DNA of 64,000 nucleotides from Crossaster papposus (GCA_037893245.1 JBAIAA010000693.1:372001-436000), one strand, 5' to 3'; positions 45,179 to 57,870 are shown, counted from the first letter of the stretch. Numbers and translations are program-made. The notes: generated by a model from the sequence alone, not told the origin.

Positions 45179-46211
45179 ACCATTGTAATTTGAACTATAA
45201 ATTTCAGTAACAACAAGTTGCCTCTTTAAATAGATAAACAAAAACAGAACCACTAAAGCCAAGAATAATGCGGCACATACACAATCAAATTTATTGGGCA
45301 ATATCTATTGTTGTGAAATATTATTGATCGTGTACCTGCTATATTATTGAATTGCGCAATATATTGAAGAAATCTAAATCTGGTTTGATTTTTATTAGCA
45401 TATACACAATAATATTGTCCCGTGTATTGTTGCAGGCAATACTACTGTACAATAACCTGTAGTCTGCATATAGTCAAGGTGCACGCAGACCTGGCAAAAT
45501 GTGGTGGTTCAATCAAGGGGTAGGCTAAAGGGGCGTGTTCAGTACCCCTCCCTCTGAAAAAGAAGAAGAAATTAACGGTATAGTCTTCAGATATTCCAAC
45601 ACACAGGCATGATCTGTCTGTATTTTATCCTTTTGCTCTGCTTTTGAGAACTGAAAATTAAACTAAATGACACTGGATAGTTTTGTGACATAATGCCACA
45701 GTTTGTATTTGCAATTCAGCCAGAAGCAATCTGGACATGTATGCCAACAATTCCTTCAATAATATAAATAATATACATGTACATGTAAACGGACACAAGT
45801 TATGCAGATTCACCTAGTCAGTTTCCCTTGCGGTTTATTTGTGTATTATAAGATAAAAAGCCATGTAATACATAGTCTGGATCCCAGACCAAATAATGTT
45901 GACTATTTCTGATGAATTGTTAGGTCCGGTATATAGCCGCCAATGTATTTTTGTCGCCAGTGGCTATCTGACCTACAATTAAGACATCTGGGCATAACAA
46001 AAGATTGTCAGGGCAGGGAACCAGACTAGTAATATACAATGACTGACAATTTAATTCCTGCTAATTTATTGAAGCTAATATATTTTGTTCAGCAGCTGTA
46101 AAGTATTTATCACAGTTTACACAAAGTAAACAGCGTGTAAATACACATTTGATGGTGGTGATCATTATAATGATTGAGTTATATTGTATTATATTATTTT
46201 ATACATTATAT
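45179..46211. other. Spacer between the two ISL2EU genes
   Basis: AT-rich; the two genes end toward each other here (tail to tail). No further gene seen. Confidence 0.6.
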
Positions 46212-49200
46212 TTATTGCTCATAATTTTTAGATCTTGTAAAGATCTCAGCGAGCAGCTCTGGAAGAATAATATTCTTGTAGGTACATTTTGCCTTCTGTA
46301 TTACCATTTCACAGAATTTGACATCCTTGTATACTCGTTGGATAAATAAATCTTTCAATGTGTAAACAGCAAAATCACAGTAATCGGTACAGGTTAAAAA
46401 CATCTGTGTCTGAATTTGGTAAAAGTAAGGATGATTTGCGTCTAAACATAAACCATCATCAGAATCTTTCAGAAAACCAACTCCACTTGTCACATTTTCC
46501 TGTCTGATATTGTATGGACATTTTATTTCCAGAACCCCTCTTCCACAACAACAACAATTGACTATACCATCAGGTGAGGCCCCCAAATATGCAAACTGTG
46601 GGTGAATAACCAACCCCGACTCAAAAACATTAAAAGACCGATGGCATTGTTTCTGTTTTAATACATACTTAGATATTGCTGCACCTTCATGTGACTTACC
46701 CCATATGATTGGTTCAGTTTGAAGGATTGGTTGGGCCTGTGTGGATAGCATTCAGTAGATGAATGGATAGACTGCTCAAATTTGTATTGATTGCCCTTTT
46801 CATGTTGGAAGCTGTGATACGCCCTGCCCTGAAAATATGCCAAGATGAATTTTTAGATTGTCCCATTGTTTGCTTTTCTATGTCCTGTGCCTCTTCCTGG
46901 CTGATCGATATAGAGGGAAATATCTCTTTGGATTTCAACTGTGCTGCTTCATCATCAAGATTGCCTGGCAGTCTGTACGTAAGCTTACTGAGATCACCTA
47001 AAAAAAACAAAATAATGTACATAAATACTCTAGGTACATCCTAATGCCATGTTTACTATTTACTTATTTGGGGGTAATGTCAAGAATTATGAAGTCCAAT
47101 AAACAGCCCAGGGGAAACATTCTTAATACATGTATCACTATAAATATCTACCAATGACAATCCATTGTTACTTGACCTTAGTGTATGTTACATGCAATTT
47201 CCCAAGCTGTGTGTTAGTTAACCAGACCAGATCAAATGAAACAATCTAAGTGGAAACAGAACAATTCCCAAAGGTAAATTGAAGTTACCAACACAATCAA
47301 CAAAGAGTAGTTGAACATACCATACTGGATGCTTGTAGATATTTCTACTTTAGTAACTGCATGTGGAGGCTGACTGGATAGACCCCATGCATGACCCAAA
47401 CCACAGTCAGGAAAGGCATCCAATAGAGTTTGGACCTTGGCCCTCAGATCCTCCTCCGACCATTCTTTCCTGTCAGATGAATGCCTGGGATCAAACTCCA
47501 ACTTTTCAACTTGTTCAGCATTGTCCACTGTTTAAAAATAAAATATTAAACACAATTTCATAGGGATGAGACATTTATAATTTAGACTTGTTAATGTCTG
47601 ATTGGTGAGAAAAAAAATGGCTGGTTACTTTATTAAAAAACAATCCTACAATTAAGACCGTAGTTTAGTATTTTTTGACAGCAAATTAGCTAAACAGACT
47701 TATAGGCTTTTGTATTCCATTTTGTTTTAATACCATTTTATAGCATTTGGTCCCTAATTCTTTTGACTAAATTCTAGCTAACTCCATTAAATTTTGTTGT
47801 TCACCTGAAGAGTGATTTGGTCTTGAAACCTTGATGTTGTCCAGAGGTTGCATTTCCAGGTTTTTGTGCCTTGGCACATTCCATGTGCACTTTCTTGATG
47901 TTTTTTATGTTAAGAAACCTCGCCGTTTAACATCCTCCAAACAAAACAACACGGCACCAACATGACTGCATTTTGATGCAAGCCTACAAGAAAGAGTACA
48001 ATTTCAAATTAATTTCCGGATGCATGCAAGTGTTCTAATAGGCTTGCAGACAAGTTATAAAATGTTTTGATGTACGTTCTATTTTTTAAATTTTCAACTT
48101 ATTTCATTCAACATCTAACAGCGATATAGCGCCAATTACAGGATGGACAAGTGAGAGAAGACAATGTGAAGAAGTTCCAGTTTTGGAGGCGAGAGGAAAA
48201 CCCCAGAACTTCAGGGAAAAAACCCATGGAATCACATATTGGCCCGGCCGGGATTCGAACCCAGGTCATAGCGGTGGAAGGCAAGGAAAGAACCGCTGCG
48301 TCAACCTGACTCCACCAGGTTCTGATGCACAGAGGCTTGATGCTAAACTACTGAATGGGATTATGGAAAATATTTGACAATTTGTGTCTACCTCCCCTTA
48401 CAAGATTTACATCTGTAGATCCTAATGTTACTGACAATTTTCAGCTTTCCAGTTACCATAGTGAAACAAATTTGTATTTGTAATTGCACACAAAACAATA
48501 ATTTGTAATTTATTTTTAATCTAGAAAACATCGTTTAATTTAGACAATGTTTGTGTGAAACAGTTTTACTCACCCCACTGGACATTGGCAAGTGCTACTG
48601 ATGATTGTAGCATTTTCTGTCATCTTCACCATGACCTCGTACTCTTTTGCTCGCTGCGAGGCAAATACTTTCCCCTTGAAGCAAATAATATGCCCATCCT
48701 GTCAGAAACAAAAATATAAACGTTCATTGCAAGTCCTTGCACGTGCACAACTATAAAGTAAACTTTAGGAGCTTTAGTGCCATTCACTGAATAACCGTTG
48801 TGGTAATAAATAAACAAACTATTAAAATTAAGCTAAAATGTTAAAATAAAATAAAAAAAGTTTGTGGAGGAAGACTTAGCCTACCCGAGCTATGCCTACT
48901 AACTAGACTACATTGTGTACATTTACATGTATTAATTCATAGACATCATGGAATTATCAGGTTATGAAATTGATAACCATACTGCAATTAAAACTAAATT
49001 TAATACATTGGGGGCCTTTAAAAATAGCGAGGTTTTGACAGAAACGTCCACCTTAATTAAAAAGTGCAGTACACGCCGTGATTTCACAGGATGCTTCGGA
49101 CTTATTCGACAAAACCAAGGCCTCGTTTCGTTGTTATTAGTTTTAAAAGCCAAAAGGTAGGTAAATAGGCCTACCAAGGAAGGTTGTTTACCTTGTGATA

Positions 49201-49586
49201 CTGTATGTTGTGAACATCCCCAGCATCAACGTGTTTCACTGCACGGTCAAAAGACTTGAACGTTTTGTGGCTTTTCTTGACCGTGCAGTACTGGTATATG
49301 TTGCTGAAAGTGATGGCCGGTACGGTACTTCACATAATGACTTGCAGTCAAGATTTGTGAAGTGGTCCGGCCAATCATTACAGCCATGATGACCTGGGAC
49401 GTCATCACTCGCCGTTGTCGTGCGGCTGCTGCCCACACCAAGTAGGAAGTCCATGACTGTTGACTTTTTTCTTGCCTCTCTGACTTCCTTTGGACACCAA
49501 TATTCTAGAGAAAGAGCCTTTAACTCGGGCAGTAGCAGTCGTTTTAGGTCTTTTTCCTTGTATAGTTTAATCGAGACACTCGCCAT
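46212..49586 (-). pseudogene. SWIM-finger/YqaJ nuclease gene of ISL2EU
   Basis: Exons on minus: 49586-49192, 48698-48574, 47983-47805, 47527-47321 and 46997-46212, each with GT/AG edges. A probable start reads MASVSIKLYKEKDLKRLLL. Exon 1 ends with VKHVDAGDVHNIQYHK. Exon 2 has DGHIICFKGKVFASQR and CQCPVG, and exon 3 has CSHVGAVLFCLED, together forming a SWIM zinc finger. The last exon has AGRITASNMKRA, IIWGKSHEGAA, GASPDGIV, VLEIKCP and HPYFYQIQTQM, the YqaJ (lambda-exonuclease-type) motif set. Frame breaks lie in exon 1, exon 3 and near 46750. ISL2EU elements carry this second protein; its role in transposition is not established. Confidence 0.82.
48110..48340 (-). repeat. tRNA-derived SINE in nuclease intron
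   Basis: On minus: an A-box-like TGACGCAGCGG and, downstream, a B-box GGTTCGAATCC within GACCTGGGTTCGAATCCCGG, followed by a non-tRNA body. This is the polymerase III promoter layout of a SINE. It lies between exons 2 and 3 of the YqaJ gene. Confidence 0.7.
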
Positions 49587-49721
49587 TAAATAGTATTGTC
49601 AACAACCGAAAAAAGTAAACAAAAAACAGCCCCCTCCACAGTTGTGTTTGTTTTTGTAGCCGTATGCACGTTGTATATAATTATTCAGTACGTTGCACGT
49701 TCTAGCCAACCAGTGAAGTTC

Positions 49722-49789
49722 GCTCTTGCCAACCAGTGGTGTTTGTGCGCATGCGCGCATCTCATTTGCATATTTCATGGAAAGGCCCT
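49722..49789 (-). repeat. Right terminal inverted repeat of ISL2EU
   Basis: Inverted partner of 41109-41176, ending GGCCCT next to the AT duplication. Confidence 0.92.
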
Positions 49790-49818
49790 ATTAAAACCCG
49801 ACTGTTTCCCTCACCTCC

Positions 49819-49977
49819 CTCCTCCCTCTATCAAGCTGCGGGTGCTGCACAATCTGCGAAACGAGTTGTCTTATGTCCACTGGGGATCCCGCTGTGCCCC
49901 GATTGCCTAAGTCTTTGAGAAAATTGTCAAAAGTGGAGTCAGACTGAAACAACCTCTCCATTTCCGATTTGTTCATT
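49819..49977 (-). CDS. First exon of unknown host gene
   Basis: ATG at 49977 begins MNKSEMERLFQSDSTFDNFL, continues KDLGNRGTAGSPVDIRQLV, and reaches a GGAG/GTGAGG donor near 49818. The ISL2EU element then lies in what would be the first intron. The upstream sequence is GC-rich. I do not recognise the family; the product looks polar and soluble. Confidence 0.4.
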
Positions 49978-50339
49978 TTTATTTTTGCTGATTTAATATG
50001 AGCACGGCCGGTCGGCGGGCAAGCGCGCGAGTCGAGCAGTGTGGCCACTCATCACAATTGAACATCCCAAGATGTTGGCAGTAAAATTCCCAAGAATTCC
50101 CAAGATGTCATAAGATAGCACAGATGATGCTATAACGAACCTGAGAACCCGCAAAAAGCCCCAATTTTGTGAATAAAATGAAATCGCACCACTATCGCCA
50201 AAATCTGAGAGATTGATATGTCTGTTGACTCGTCAATAATCATAGACAACTTTGTATTTCGGCATATGGCTGCTATTGACCGTTGTTCCTCTTATGCCAG
50301 TTCTTCTTGCATTACGTAGGAAGATTTTGTTTTTTTCAT

Positions 50340-51060
50340 AGTCAGGTTTTGGCAATTTTGCTGTCAGGAAACATGGCACGCATTACTTCAGTCAGACGGT
50401 CCGCCTGTCGGAATGGGAGTCAATGTTCTGCCATAAATCCCGAAAGAAGAGTTTCAGCTTTCGCTGTCATCTCATCCCGTATCGGCTTCCTTTTCGTTTT
50501 GGAAAAACGTGCCGATGTCTACTTGATCCTTCTTCATTTTGAACATATTTACATGCTTTGCAGACGTGTTGTGCTTTATTAATGCCGATCGATTAGCATC
50601 CTTTAGTTTACAGTCACACACGGAACAGATCACCACCGAGCCGTCTTTATCATCGCGTGCGATCCAGTCAGCCAGTTCTGGGTCTTTGAACCAGAGATGT
50701 AGTCGAGTCCAGGCCATCACAAGTCCCTGCAAGTCCATCACAAGTCCTTCAGTTCAAATTCAAATCACAAGCTATTCAAATCAGCTTTGACAAAAGCATT
50801 CCTTTGTCATTGTTCATTCAGTTACTTGTGACTGCCTTTATAAAGGGACTTGTGACTGGCTTCACGAAAGGACTTGTGAACGGACTTGCAGGGACTCGAC
50901 TACAACCCTGCTTTGAACCAAGCATGATTGAAAGTCTGTTTGTATCATTTAGTTTTTTGGTCGCCGGTACGGGATCTTGTTCATCACCTCCTTTGCTTCT
51001 ACATGCTGTAGCCTGAGGCATACTAGAGGCGCTACTACCTTTCCCTTCCATTGCAGAGAC
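50340..51060 (-). pseudogene. BED/zinc-finger, hAT-related pseudogene
   Basis: One part reads AWFKDPELADWIARDDKDG, VICSVCDCKLKDANRSALIK and a HNTSAKH end, a C2H2/BED-like finger typical of hAT-related proteins. Downstream on minus comes AEH, a TGA, LPFRQADRLTEVM and MFPDSKIAKT, the usual next block. Upstream, SASSMPQATACRSKGGDEQD lies in a different frame. A 219-bp hAT element sits inside (50692-50910). Stops and shifts mark it as a pseudogene; the rest of the transposase is absent. Confidence 0.65.
50692..50910. mobile_element. hAT-type MITE, 8-bp TSD CTTTGAAC
   Basis: A 219-bp element with ends CAGAGATGTAGTCGAGTCC and, reversed, CAGGGTTGTAGTCGAGTCC. CTTTGAAC lies directly on both sides (50684-50691, 50911-50918), the 8-bp duplication of hAT. 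ACAAGTCC repeats fill the subterminal regions. The ends match those of the larger element at 41548-43134, so both are one family. Confidence 0.93.
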
Positions 51061-51114
51061 ACAAACACTACCACTGTTTCTCAAATTATCAAAGAACCTG
51101 AAAATGTTCAACAT

Positions 51115-54100
51115 GGTTTTTTTATGTGAAGTACATGTATATGTGACCTGCTCCCACGAAATCAGAGTAAAGTTGATAGTTTGATATTTTTAGATATTGG
51201 TATTTCCATATTCCTTGAACTCTTAGCTTTAAAATTATATAGGCCTATAATTTATTGGGTAGCGTATTAAAAAAAATACTAATATTGAGCAAAACCAGCG
51301 CGACTTCACGCCGTTTTCATAGCAGTAGGTCACATCCTAACGTTAAAAAAAATGTATACTATATAAGAAAAGTTGAAAATACATTTTCACAAATCTACTT
51401 TTTAGGTAGGCCTACCAGTAACGTTGAAAAGTCAAACATTATATTTTACGAAATTTTTTAATTCTGCCATTCTGATAGCACAAATGCAGATGGCCACTTT
51501 TCGCGTTCCATACAAAACATGCATTGTCCTCTAAAAGCAAAAACTGTTAAAGTAGCATAACAAAAAACAATAAAGTCGAAAACGTTCAATCGGATTTTCT
51601 GCTACTTGAGCAAAAGAATCAGTTTTCCACTTTTAGTCCGCCAGTAAATGGAGGAAAAGTAAAATCTACTTTTCTGGTAGCAGAAAAGCAGAAAATGTAT
51701 TTATTAAAACGTTAAATCTGCTTTTCCACCATTTTGATAGCAGAAAAGCAAATGGCCACTTTTTCTCCATATTTTTTAGTTGTCTACTTTTGACTTGCCA
51801 AAAAAGTCGTGAAAGTAAAGCCTAAATTTCTGCTAGCAAAAAATTACATTTGTTTAAACGAAGTTGCTCAATAAAACAGGCGTCCGGATAATCGTAAAGT
51901 AGAATCCCAATTTCTGGAATTAGAAAATAGAGTTGTTTAACAACCGGTGTCGCAATTTAAAAAAATTCACCATTTAACTAGCATGAAAACATGCAAATCA
52001 CTTGCAAAACTTTTAGGCAAGCACAAACAGAGGGCCCTACTTTAAGACCACGCGACCGGAGTGGTCCGAATTAATACCTATACAAGGGCGACCTGTAAAC
52101 AAGTTTATACAATTACCAATAGTTAGGTGATTTGCAAAACTAACACATTTTACATATGTTTCTTAATGCAACACAGGTGTAATGTAATAATAGTTTCTAC
52201 ATAGCATTAATAAACATCATTGAAAGATAAGGCAAATACAATGTACAGACTCTAAAAGTAGACTGACAATGAAGCAATAAACCACCAGAAAGGTTTTTTA
52301 AATACACACTGTCATACAAGCAGTACAATATTCCATCGGCTGAAAATCATGTAAAGAAGCACATTCCAGCACAAAACCAGTCTGCAAAATGTGCACATGT
52401 AAAGATCTTCATACAATTAATAACAAGCACAATCTCTTCTACAAATCTCATGCCAAAATTGATACATTGTAATACAATGAGGGCACAACCAAGACTGAAC
52501 ACAGTCTAGTGCATGTGTTACATGTTGGGAATCACTTGTCTGTAGATATAATACAGAGCACCATACACTGTGTATACATGTACAATACAAAATGTTAATC
52601 CTGATCATGTTAACATACATGAACATGGTTACATATACACACAACAATTAGTGTAAACCCATATTGTATAATAAAAGCAAATGGTAAAATCCAAATAACA
52701 TTGTCATGAAGATATTTTGTGCTACACATTTGTACATGGATTTGAACAATTGGATGTAAATTGGCAGGCAAATACTCATACTAAAGGTGATCAACAGGTA
52801 TATTGGAGAATACGATACAAGTGGCTGGCAAAATATCTTCTCAATCACTAAACAATTCAGTGCATCCCAAGATAGACTGCATGGTAGAATAATAAAGTCT
52901 CAACCCAGTTCGCGGGCAAACAGTTGGACAACTCAACCAACTACAAAATCTCCTCCTCATAACCCATATCAGGCTAGGAAAAAGTACATTTCTACCCAAA
53001 ATTAACAGCTAAACGTTAAGGAGCAACACTCATCACTATGAGGGCAACAAAAGGAGTAGGGAATTTACACATTTTGTACACACATTTCCTGAAAATGGTC
53101 CTATAAATGGTAGACTGCATGGTGAAAGTGCCAGACAAACAAATCTCACTCCAAAGGTTTTATATAAAAATATCCCATAAATCGGTGAGTAAAACAGTTG
53201 GGATACACTCCAAACTGTAAAAGATTCTGACAAATATATATTCCACTTAGCAACTACACTAAAATTAGGAATCCAAAATCCCGTCACTACACGTTCGTAG
53301 GGAAAATATTTGGAAATGCAAACAAAAACACACAAATACAAATTCCCTTCTCATAAAAAATCAATGACAGAGAACAATATGAAAATGCCACCAACTGTCT
53401 TCATGAACCAACCTTGAAATATAAATGCATCTGCCCAATCATGAAGGTATAATTATCCAAAAGTCATTCTATGAATGCACAGTATACATGTACATGGTGT
53501 ACATTATATAAACTAATTGTCACTGCAGCAGCCTGTGCAGTGAATTATTTTTGTTTTCACATTTTTTATATTAATCATCAACTAGTTTGTTAAATTGTTT
53601 AGATTCATAATTGAGACTCGATTTACTAATTTCTTGAAAGAGGATATCTAAAGACATTTTATTAGCATCTTAAGGAGTCTTAAATAACCTCCTTCACAGA
53701 GTTCCGTGTGCAAGTGGCTGCACTGTGTAGTGGCTGCACTATGTGTAAGTAATGCATCAGTGTGCACACAGCGAGTTAAAGGTTGAATTGGCAGCCATCT
53801 TTATTTACCATGTGATTTTAGTAACTTCATGCAGATACATGTAGCAGTTTAGCTCACCAAGTTTGATCAGTTTATTCGCTCTTTGTGGACATCCAGAGAC
53901 CCCATTTTGGTAAGGAATATTTTCCTTAATGTTTTGAAGAACTTTGAATGAGCTTGAGAAATATAAATCAGTGGATTTTCTGATATTTTACAGTTGTTTA
54001 TTCATTGACATTTTCGAGTAAAGAGACTGATTGAACTGCAGAATAGTGATTAGATTTGACAAATTAGACAACATTTTGTGACTCAACTTGCGATGTTTTA

Positions 54101-55567
54101 ATAGCTAATAGTTTACCATGCATTGTATTTGTAGTTTCTTATTAGTGTTTTTTCTGCTTTATTAAATTGCAGATTGTTATCTCAATCAGCGATCACCACG
54201 AATCATCACCACAGTTTGTCAAGTGACTGAGTTTATTGTGTGTGTTGTTGTTGGTGAACAGATTGTGAATACCAGTCATTTGGGCATTTCATAAGTTTGA
54301 AATTAGAGTTCGAAACTCCTCATGGCACATGTGAGCCTGAGGCAGCCACACTAATAAATAGTTGTACATTTCACACAACAGACAATTCTCGTCCAGATTA
54401 TAAAGGACAAGTTTCAAGTTGGAAAAATACAAAATACAACTTCATACAATGAAATGAGTTATTATGGTGCATATAAATCTCTTTCATCAAGAGCAAACAC
54501 CAATATAATTATCATGCAGGGGCAACTTGAGCTGACACAGGCAGTGCATAGCCAAATACAAGTACATGTACATTTTAACCCTAACTCCCTCACCATTGTT
54601 ATTGAACAATACAATTCCTTCAAAATCCTCCAACTTCCTTTGTTGTGTAGGGAGTTAGGGTTAAAGTAATGTCACTATAGGCCACAGACCCCGATTGTGA
54701 GGTACATGTACTGTGATCCTGTTAACAGTCACCACTATTGCTAAAATGTAGTCAATTACATGTACAATCCTTGAATACAAGGAAACAGTTCCCTACTTTT
54801 TCCTGAGCTTTACCATCTAGCTGTGAAGGCACAAACTATATATCAGCTAAAGCACTATGTGACTTCAAAATATTGTCTGGCACTTACATGGTTGGGATTA
54901 CTATCTGGCAATGTACACAAACAAAAATGACTTGTTACAATACAGTAATCAGGCCTAAATCATTGACCTACAATATATCTAGTCTGCACACAGACAGACT
55001 ATAAAATACAAGTCAAAAATATGTCTAACCACACTGTAGACAAAAGTACAATTGCAATACAAAAATCTCCAACTGACAGTCTTATAAAGACTTAAATGAT
55101 ACACAACAATATGCCACGACAATGAAGTCATTGATAAAACACCCTTCACACTGGTGTGAACTACAGTGCAAAATACAGTTAGCGGAAAATCTAGAGTTAC
55201 ATTAACATCTGTGCCACAATAATATTTGACCCCAAAACACTCAATCCAAATCACAGGTCTACAACTGGCTCTAAAATGATCTGTTCCTATACAAAAATAG
55301 AATCTGGGTCCAACAGATTCATACGAGGCACAACTGCCTAAAAACTGAACAAGCAGATCTAGTACAAGCTTCGATAAAATGGTCAAATATTAAACACATT
55401 ATACAATGAAAATTACACGGCACGAAATGATTACAACAATAATCTTGACGATGTAGTCCTCAATGCAGGGTAATCACATCAATATTTCGCGACAATAAAT
55501 GCGCATATCCGGATAAGTACGTCGTCAAATAATGTTAAATGCTCAATCCTGTCTACGACGCCATTTT
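51115..55567. other. Long stretch without recognised genes
   Basis: AT-rich, with scattered ACATGTACA words and imperfect GCAGAAAAGCA-type repeats at 51480-51850. Several open frames on both strands lack any domain or splice logic. A short inverted repeat lies at 54574-54665. It could include a long 3' UTR or intron, but I cannot show it. Confidence 0.4.
54574..54665. repeat. Short inverted repeat with TTAACCCTAACTCCCT arms
   Basis: TTTAACCCTAACTCCCT opens and AGGGAGTTAGGGTTAAA closes a 92-bp unit. Ends contain TTAA; it may be a very short MITE or an internal deletion of one. Confidence 0.7.
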
Positions 55568-56133
55568 GTAGCGGACCACACCCACGTCAATTGAGGGGGA
55601 AGGAAGGAGGAACGGTCCTCTAATTTAAGCGGACGAGTTTTTTTCTGTGGGCTTCGAACAGAGAAGACCAACATAAATTGTCTTTGAAATTCTCTCGATT
55701 TTCTAGGGAGCATGGCTTTGGCCATGCTCCTAATGTAAACCATGTGGGAGGGTAACCTTCGTAGCAACTCCCAGTGAGTAACGTTGTATTTTATTTGATA
55801 TTTGTACTGATAATTGTGACCTTTTTGCGACCGTGTGTGTATTTGTATTATTGTATTGTCAGATTTGTAGCGTGCGTATACTATAATGTACATGTACATG
55901 TAATGTGCAGCTATCCAGGTGACATTTGACCTTCATGTTATTGTACTACGGTCGTAAATAATACTGTGCCTTTATTGCAATGAGTGTTTTCTTGTAAAGT
56001 TATATTCAGGAGATAGTCGTCCTTGTACAATAGTCTCTGTTTTATTGCATATTTTGTTAAATGCTCGTCCGCTTAAATTAGAGGACCGTTCCTCCTTCCT
56101 TCCCCCTCAATTGACGTGGGTGTGGTCCGCTAC
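55568..56133. mobile_element. MITE with perfect 70-bp inverted arms
   Basis: GTAGCGGACCACACCCACGT starts the left arm (55568-55637); its reverse complement forms the right arm (56064-56133) without mismatch by eye. Total 566 bp. No clear target duplication and no coding gene. Confidence 0.9.
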
Positions 56134-56670
56134 ATATATAAACATATATATTGGCATAATCACCATTGGGTCGACCATTTTCCGTAATTTTACGACATTA
56201 CGGTGACCACCGTCGTTAGGGTGACCGTTTCGAGGTCGTCCGAACGCCCAACTACTGGAAAGAGATTTATTTTTTAACATTTAATAGTCTATGTCGATAG
56301 AGTGGGGTACATAATGCATAAATATGACATTTCGTGGAAAAAGCTCTAGGTAAAAACGGGTTAGGTTACAATAAAAAACGTAAAATTTTGCGCACGTCTC
56401 TATGGAGCGGTCGCGCTAATGTCTGTGGCTCTGCTTACCGTTAGCGAACAATCTCTGCTTACTATAGCAGAACATTCGGTGCTTACGGTAAACGTATTTC
56501 ACGCGTTAGCGAGGAATTTTGGTCTCTCAGCATGCGTACATCCCGTAACTAAGGATTCTGTGCTTACAGGGTTCGCTTAATTTTTTTCTGCTAGCGCGGT
56601 TAGCGGAAAATGGTGACCGTAAGCGCGGAATTCTGTGGTTAGCAGAGCCAAGAAATTGGGCCCAAATCTA

Positions 56671-57030
56671 TTGCTGCGTTTCAATCGCGTCGTGTTTATT
56701 GTGTTCCCGAGTTCACGAGTCGTATAATGGCGTTCTAATCGCCTGGTAACTCGTGTTCACCAGTGGTGAACTGGAGGTGGAATTTTGTGGTGAACTCGAG
56801 GTGGAATTTTTTCTTCATGTTTACGACTTCATAAACGAATAAAATACTCGCGCATGCGTGTTGGTTCAAGTACCAGTTCAAGTCTTGCGCGATAAAGAAT
56901 ATCCTTACCACACGACTGGCTCGACTGTGCGCGTGCGTCTTGGTGGGTAGCGTTTGGAATGAAACCCACTCGTGAACACAGAGAAATTCACGGTGAACAC
57001 GATAAACACGACGCGATTGGAACGCAGCAA
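56671..57030. mobile_element. Nested MITE in foldback arm
   Basis: A 360-bp unit with ends TTGCTGCGTTTCAATCGCGT and, reversed, TTGCTGCGTTCCAATCGCGT, pairing for about 36 bases. It lies in the left arm of the foldback-like element and explains part of the arm length difference. Confidence 0.8.
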
Positions 57031-57198
57031 GAGTACTGTATAGAGCGATACGCGACGGTGCATGCTGCGCGCGCGTATGTACATGTACTGTTAGTTAGCT
57101 AGCTGCATGTGCGCCGGCTGCTTTCGTCGTATAAACTCGTAAGAATGGCGGACCCAAACACATAGCATGGTGTTCTAAAACGCACAGGCAACGTCATG

Positions 57199-57462
57199 GT
57201 TCAACTTTCAAATCGTCGTACTTCAACTTTCAAACGTTGTGGTTCAACTTTCAAAACGTCGTGGTTCAACTATCAAAACGTCGTGGTTCAACTTTCAAAA
57301 CGTTGTGGTTCAACTTTCAAAACGTCGTGGTTCAACTTTCAAAACGTCGTGGTTCAACTTTCAAAACGTCGTGGTTCAACTTTCAAAACGTCGTACTTCA
57401 ACTTTCAAAACGTCGTAGTACTTTAACTTTCAATTAACGTCGTGGTTCAACTTTCGCGCGCT
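57199..57462. repeat. 22-bp minisatellite GTGGTTCAACTTTCAAAACGTC
   Basis: About 11 imperfect copies of a 22-base unit, core GGTTCAACTTTCAAAACGTC. An inverted short version occurs at 59419-59478. Confidence 0.93.
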
Positions 57463-57870
57463 TTTACCTGGCTCAAGGTAGCCGCGTATTCGGCCGGATT
57501 TCTGGTCGCGGATTCAGTCAAGCATTTATTCACCAAAAGCCGAAAAATATATAATACATGCTGCAAAAGGTGATGCAAAGGTTTATGTCATTAAGACATT
57601 TTCAAAATAAACGGTAAATAACAATACTTTTACAAACCATTTCAAATCATACAACATAAGCCACATTTTTTTAAACCTTTCCTGTAATTTTGATGAAAAA
57701 AATTACAGTTAAATTAGCTGCCTACTGACTGGAAGTAATCCTACTTCAAGTTATTTTTATAGATTGGGAAAAGAGAATGCAACATTTAAAACAAAATATA
57801 CCTCACATGTTATCAAAAACTCATACATTTATTTTATAATCTCCAAAATAATGCTACTGGGAAAACTTAA

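Larger units (their letters stand above)
41109..49789. mobile_element. ISL2EU DNA transposon, complete
   Basis: An 8,681-bp element. The left end AAGGCCTTTTCATGAAATAT and the reversed right end AGGGCCTTTCCATGAAATAT continue as near-identical inverted repeats for about 68 bases. AT lies on both sides (41107-41108, 49790-49791), the 2-bp duplication known for ISL2EU. It contains a THAP/DDE transposase gene on plus and a SWIM/YqaJ nuclease gene on minus, the two-gene set known for ISL2EU. Both genes carry stops or frame breaks. Confidence 0.9.

Noticed and set aside
48240-48275. tRNA gene
   Set aside because: A- and B-box-like motifs are present, but no cloverleaf or acceptor stem forms and a SINE body follows.
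41109-49789. A bacterial or phage YqaJ operon acquired by recent transfer
   Set aside because: The gene has introns, lies between transposon ends and matches the eukaryotic ISL2EU arrangement.
54979-55386. 135-residue minus-strand frame
   Set aside because: Open by chance in AT-rich DNA; no domain, splice or start support.
55543-55899. 118-residue minus-strand frame
   Set aside because: It runs through the perfect 70-bp inverted arm of a MITE, with no domain.
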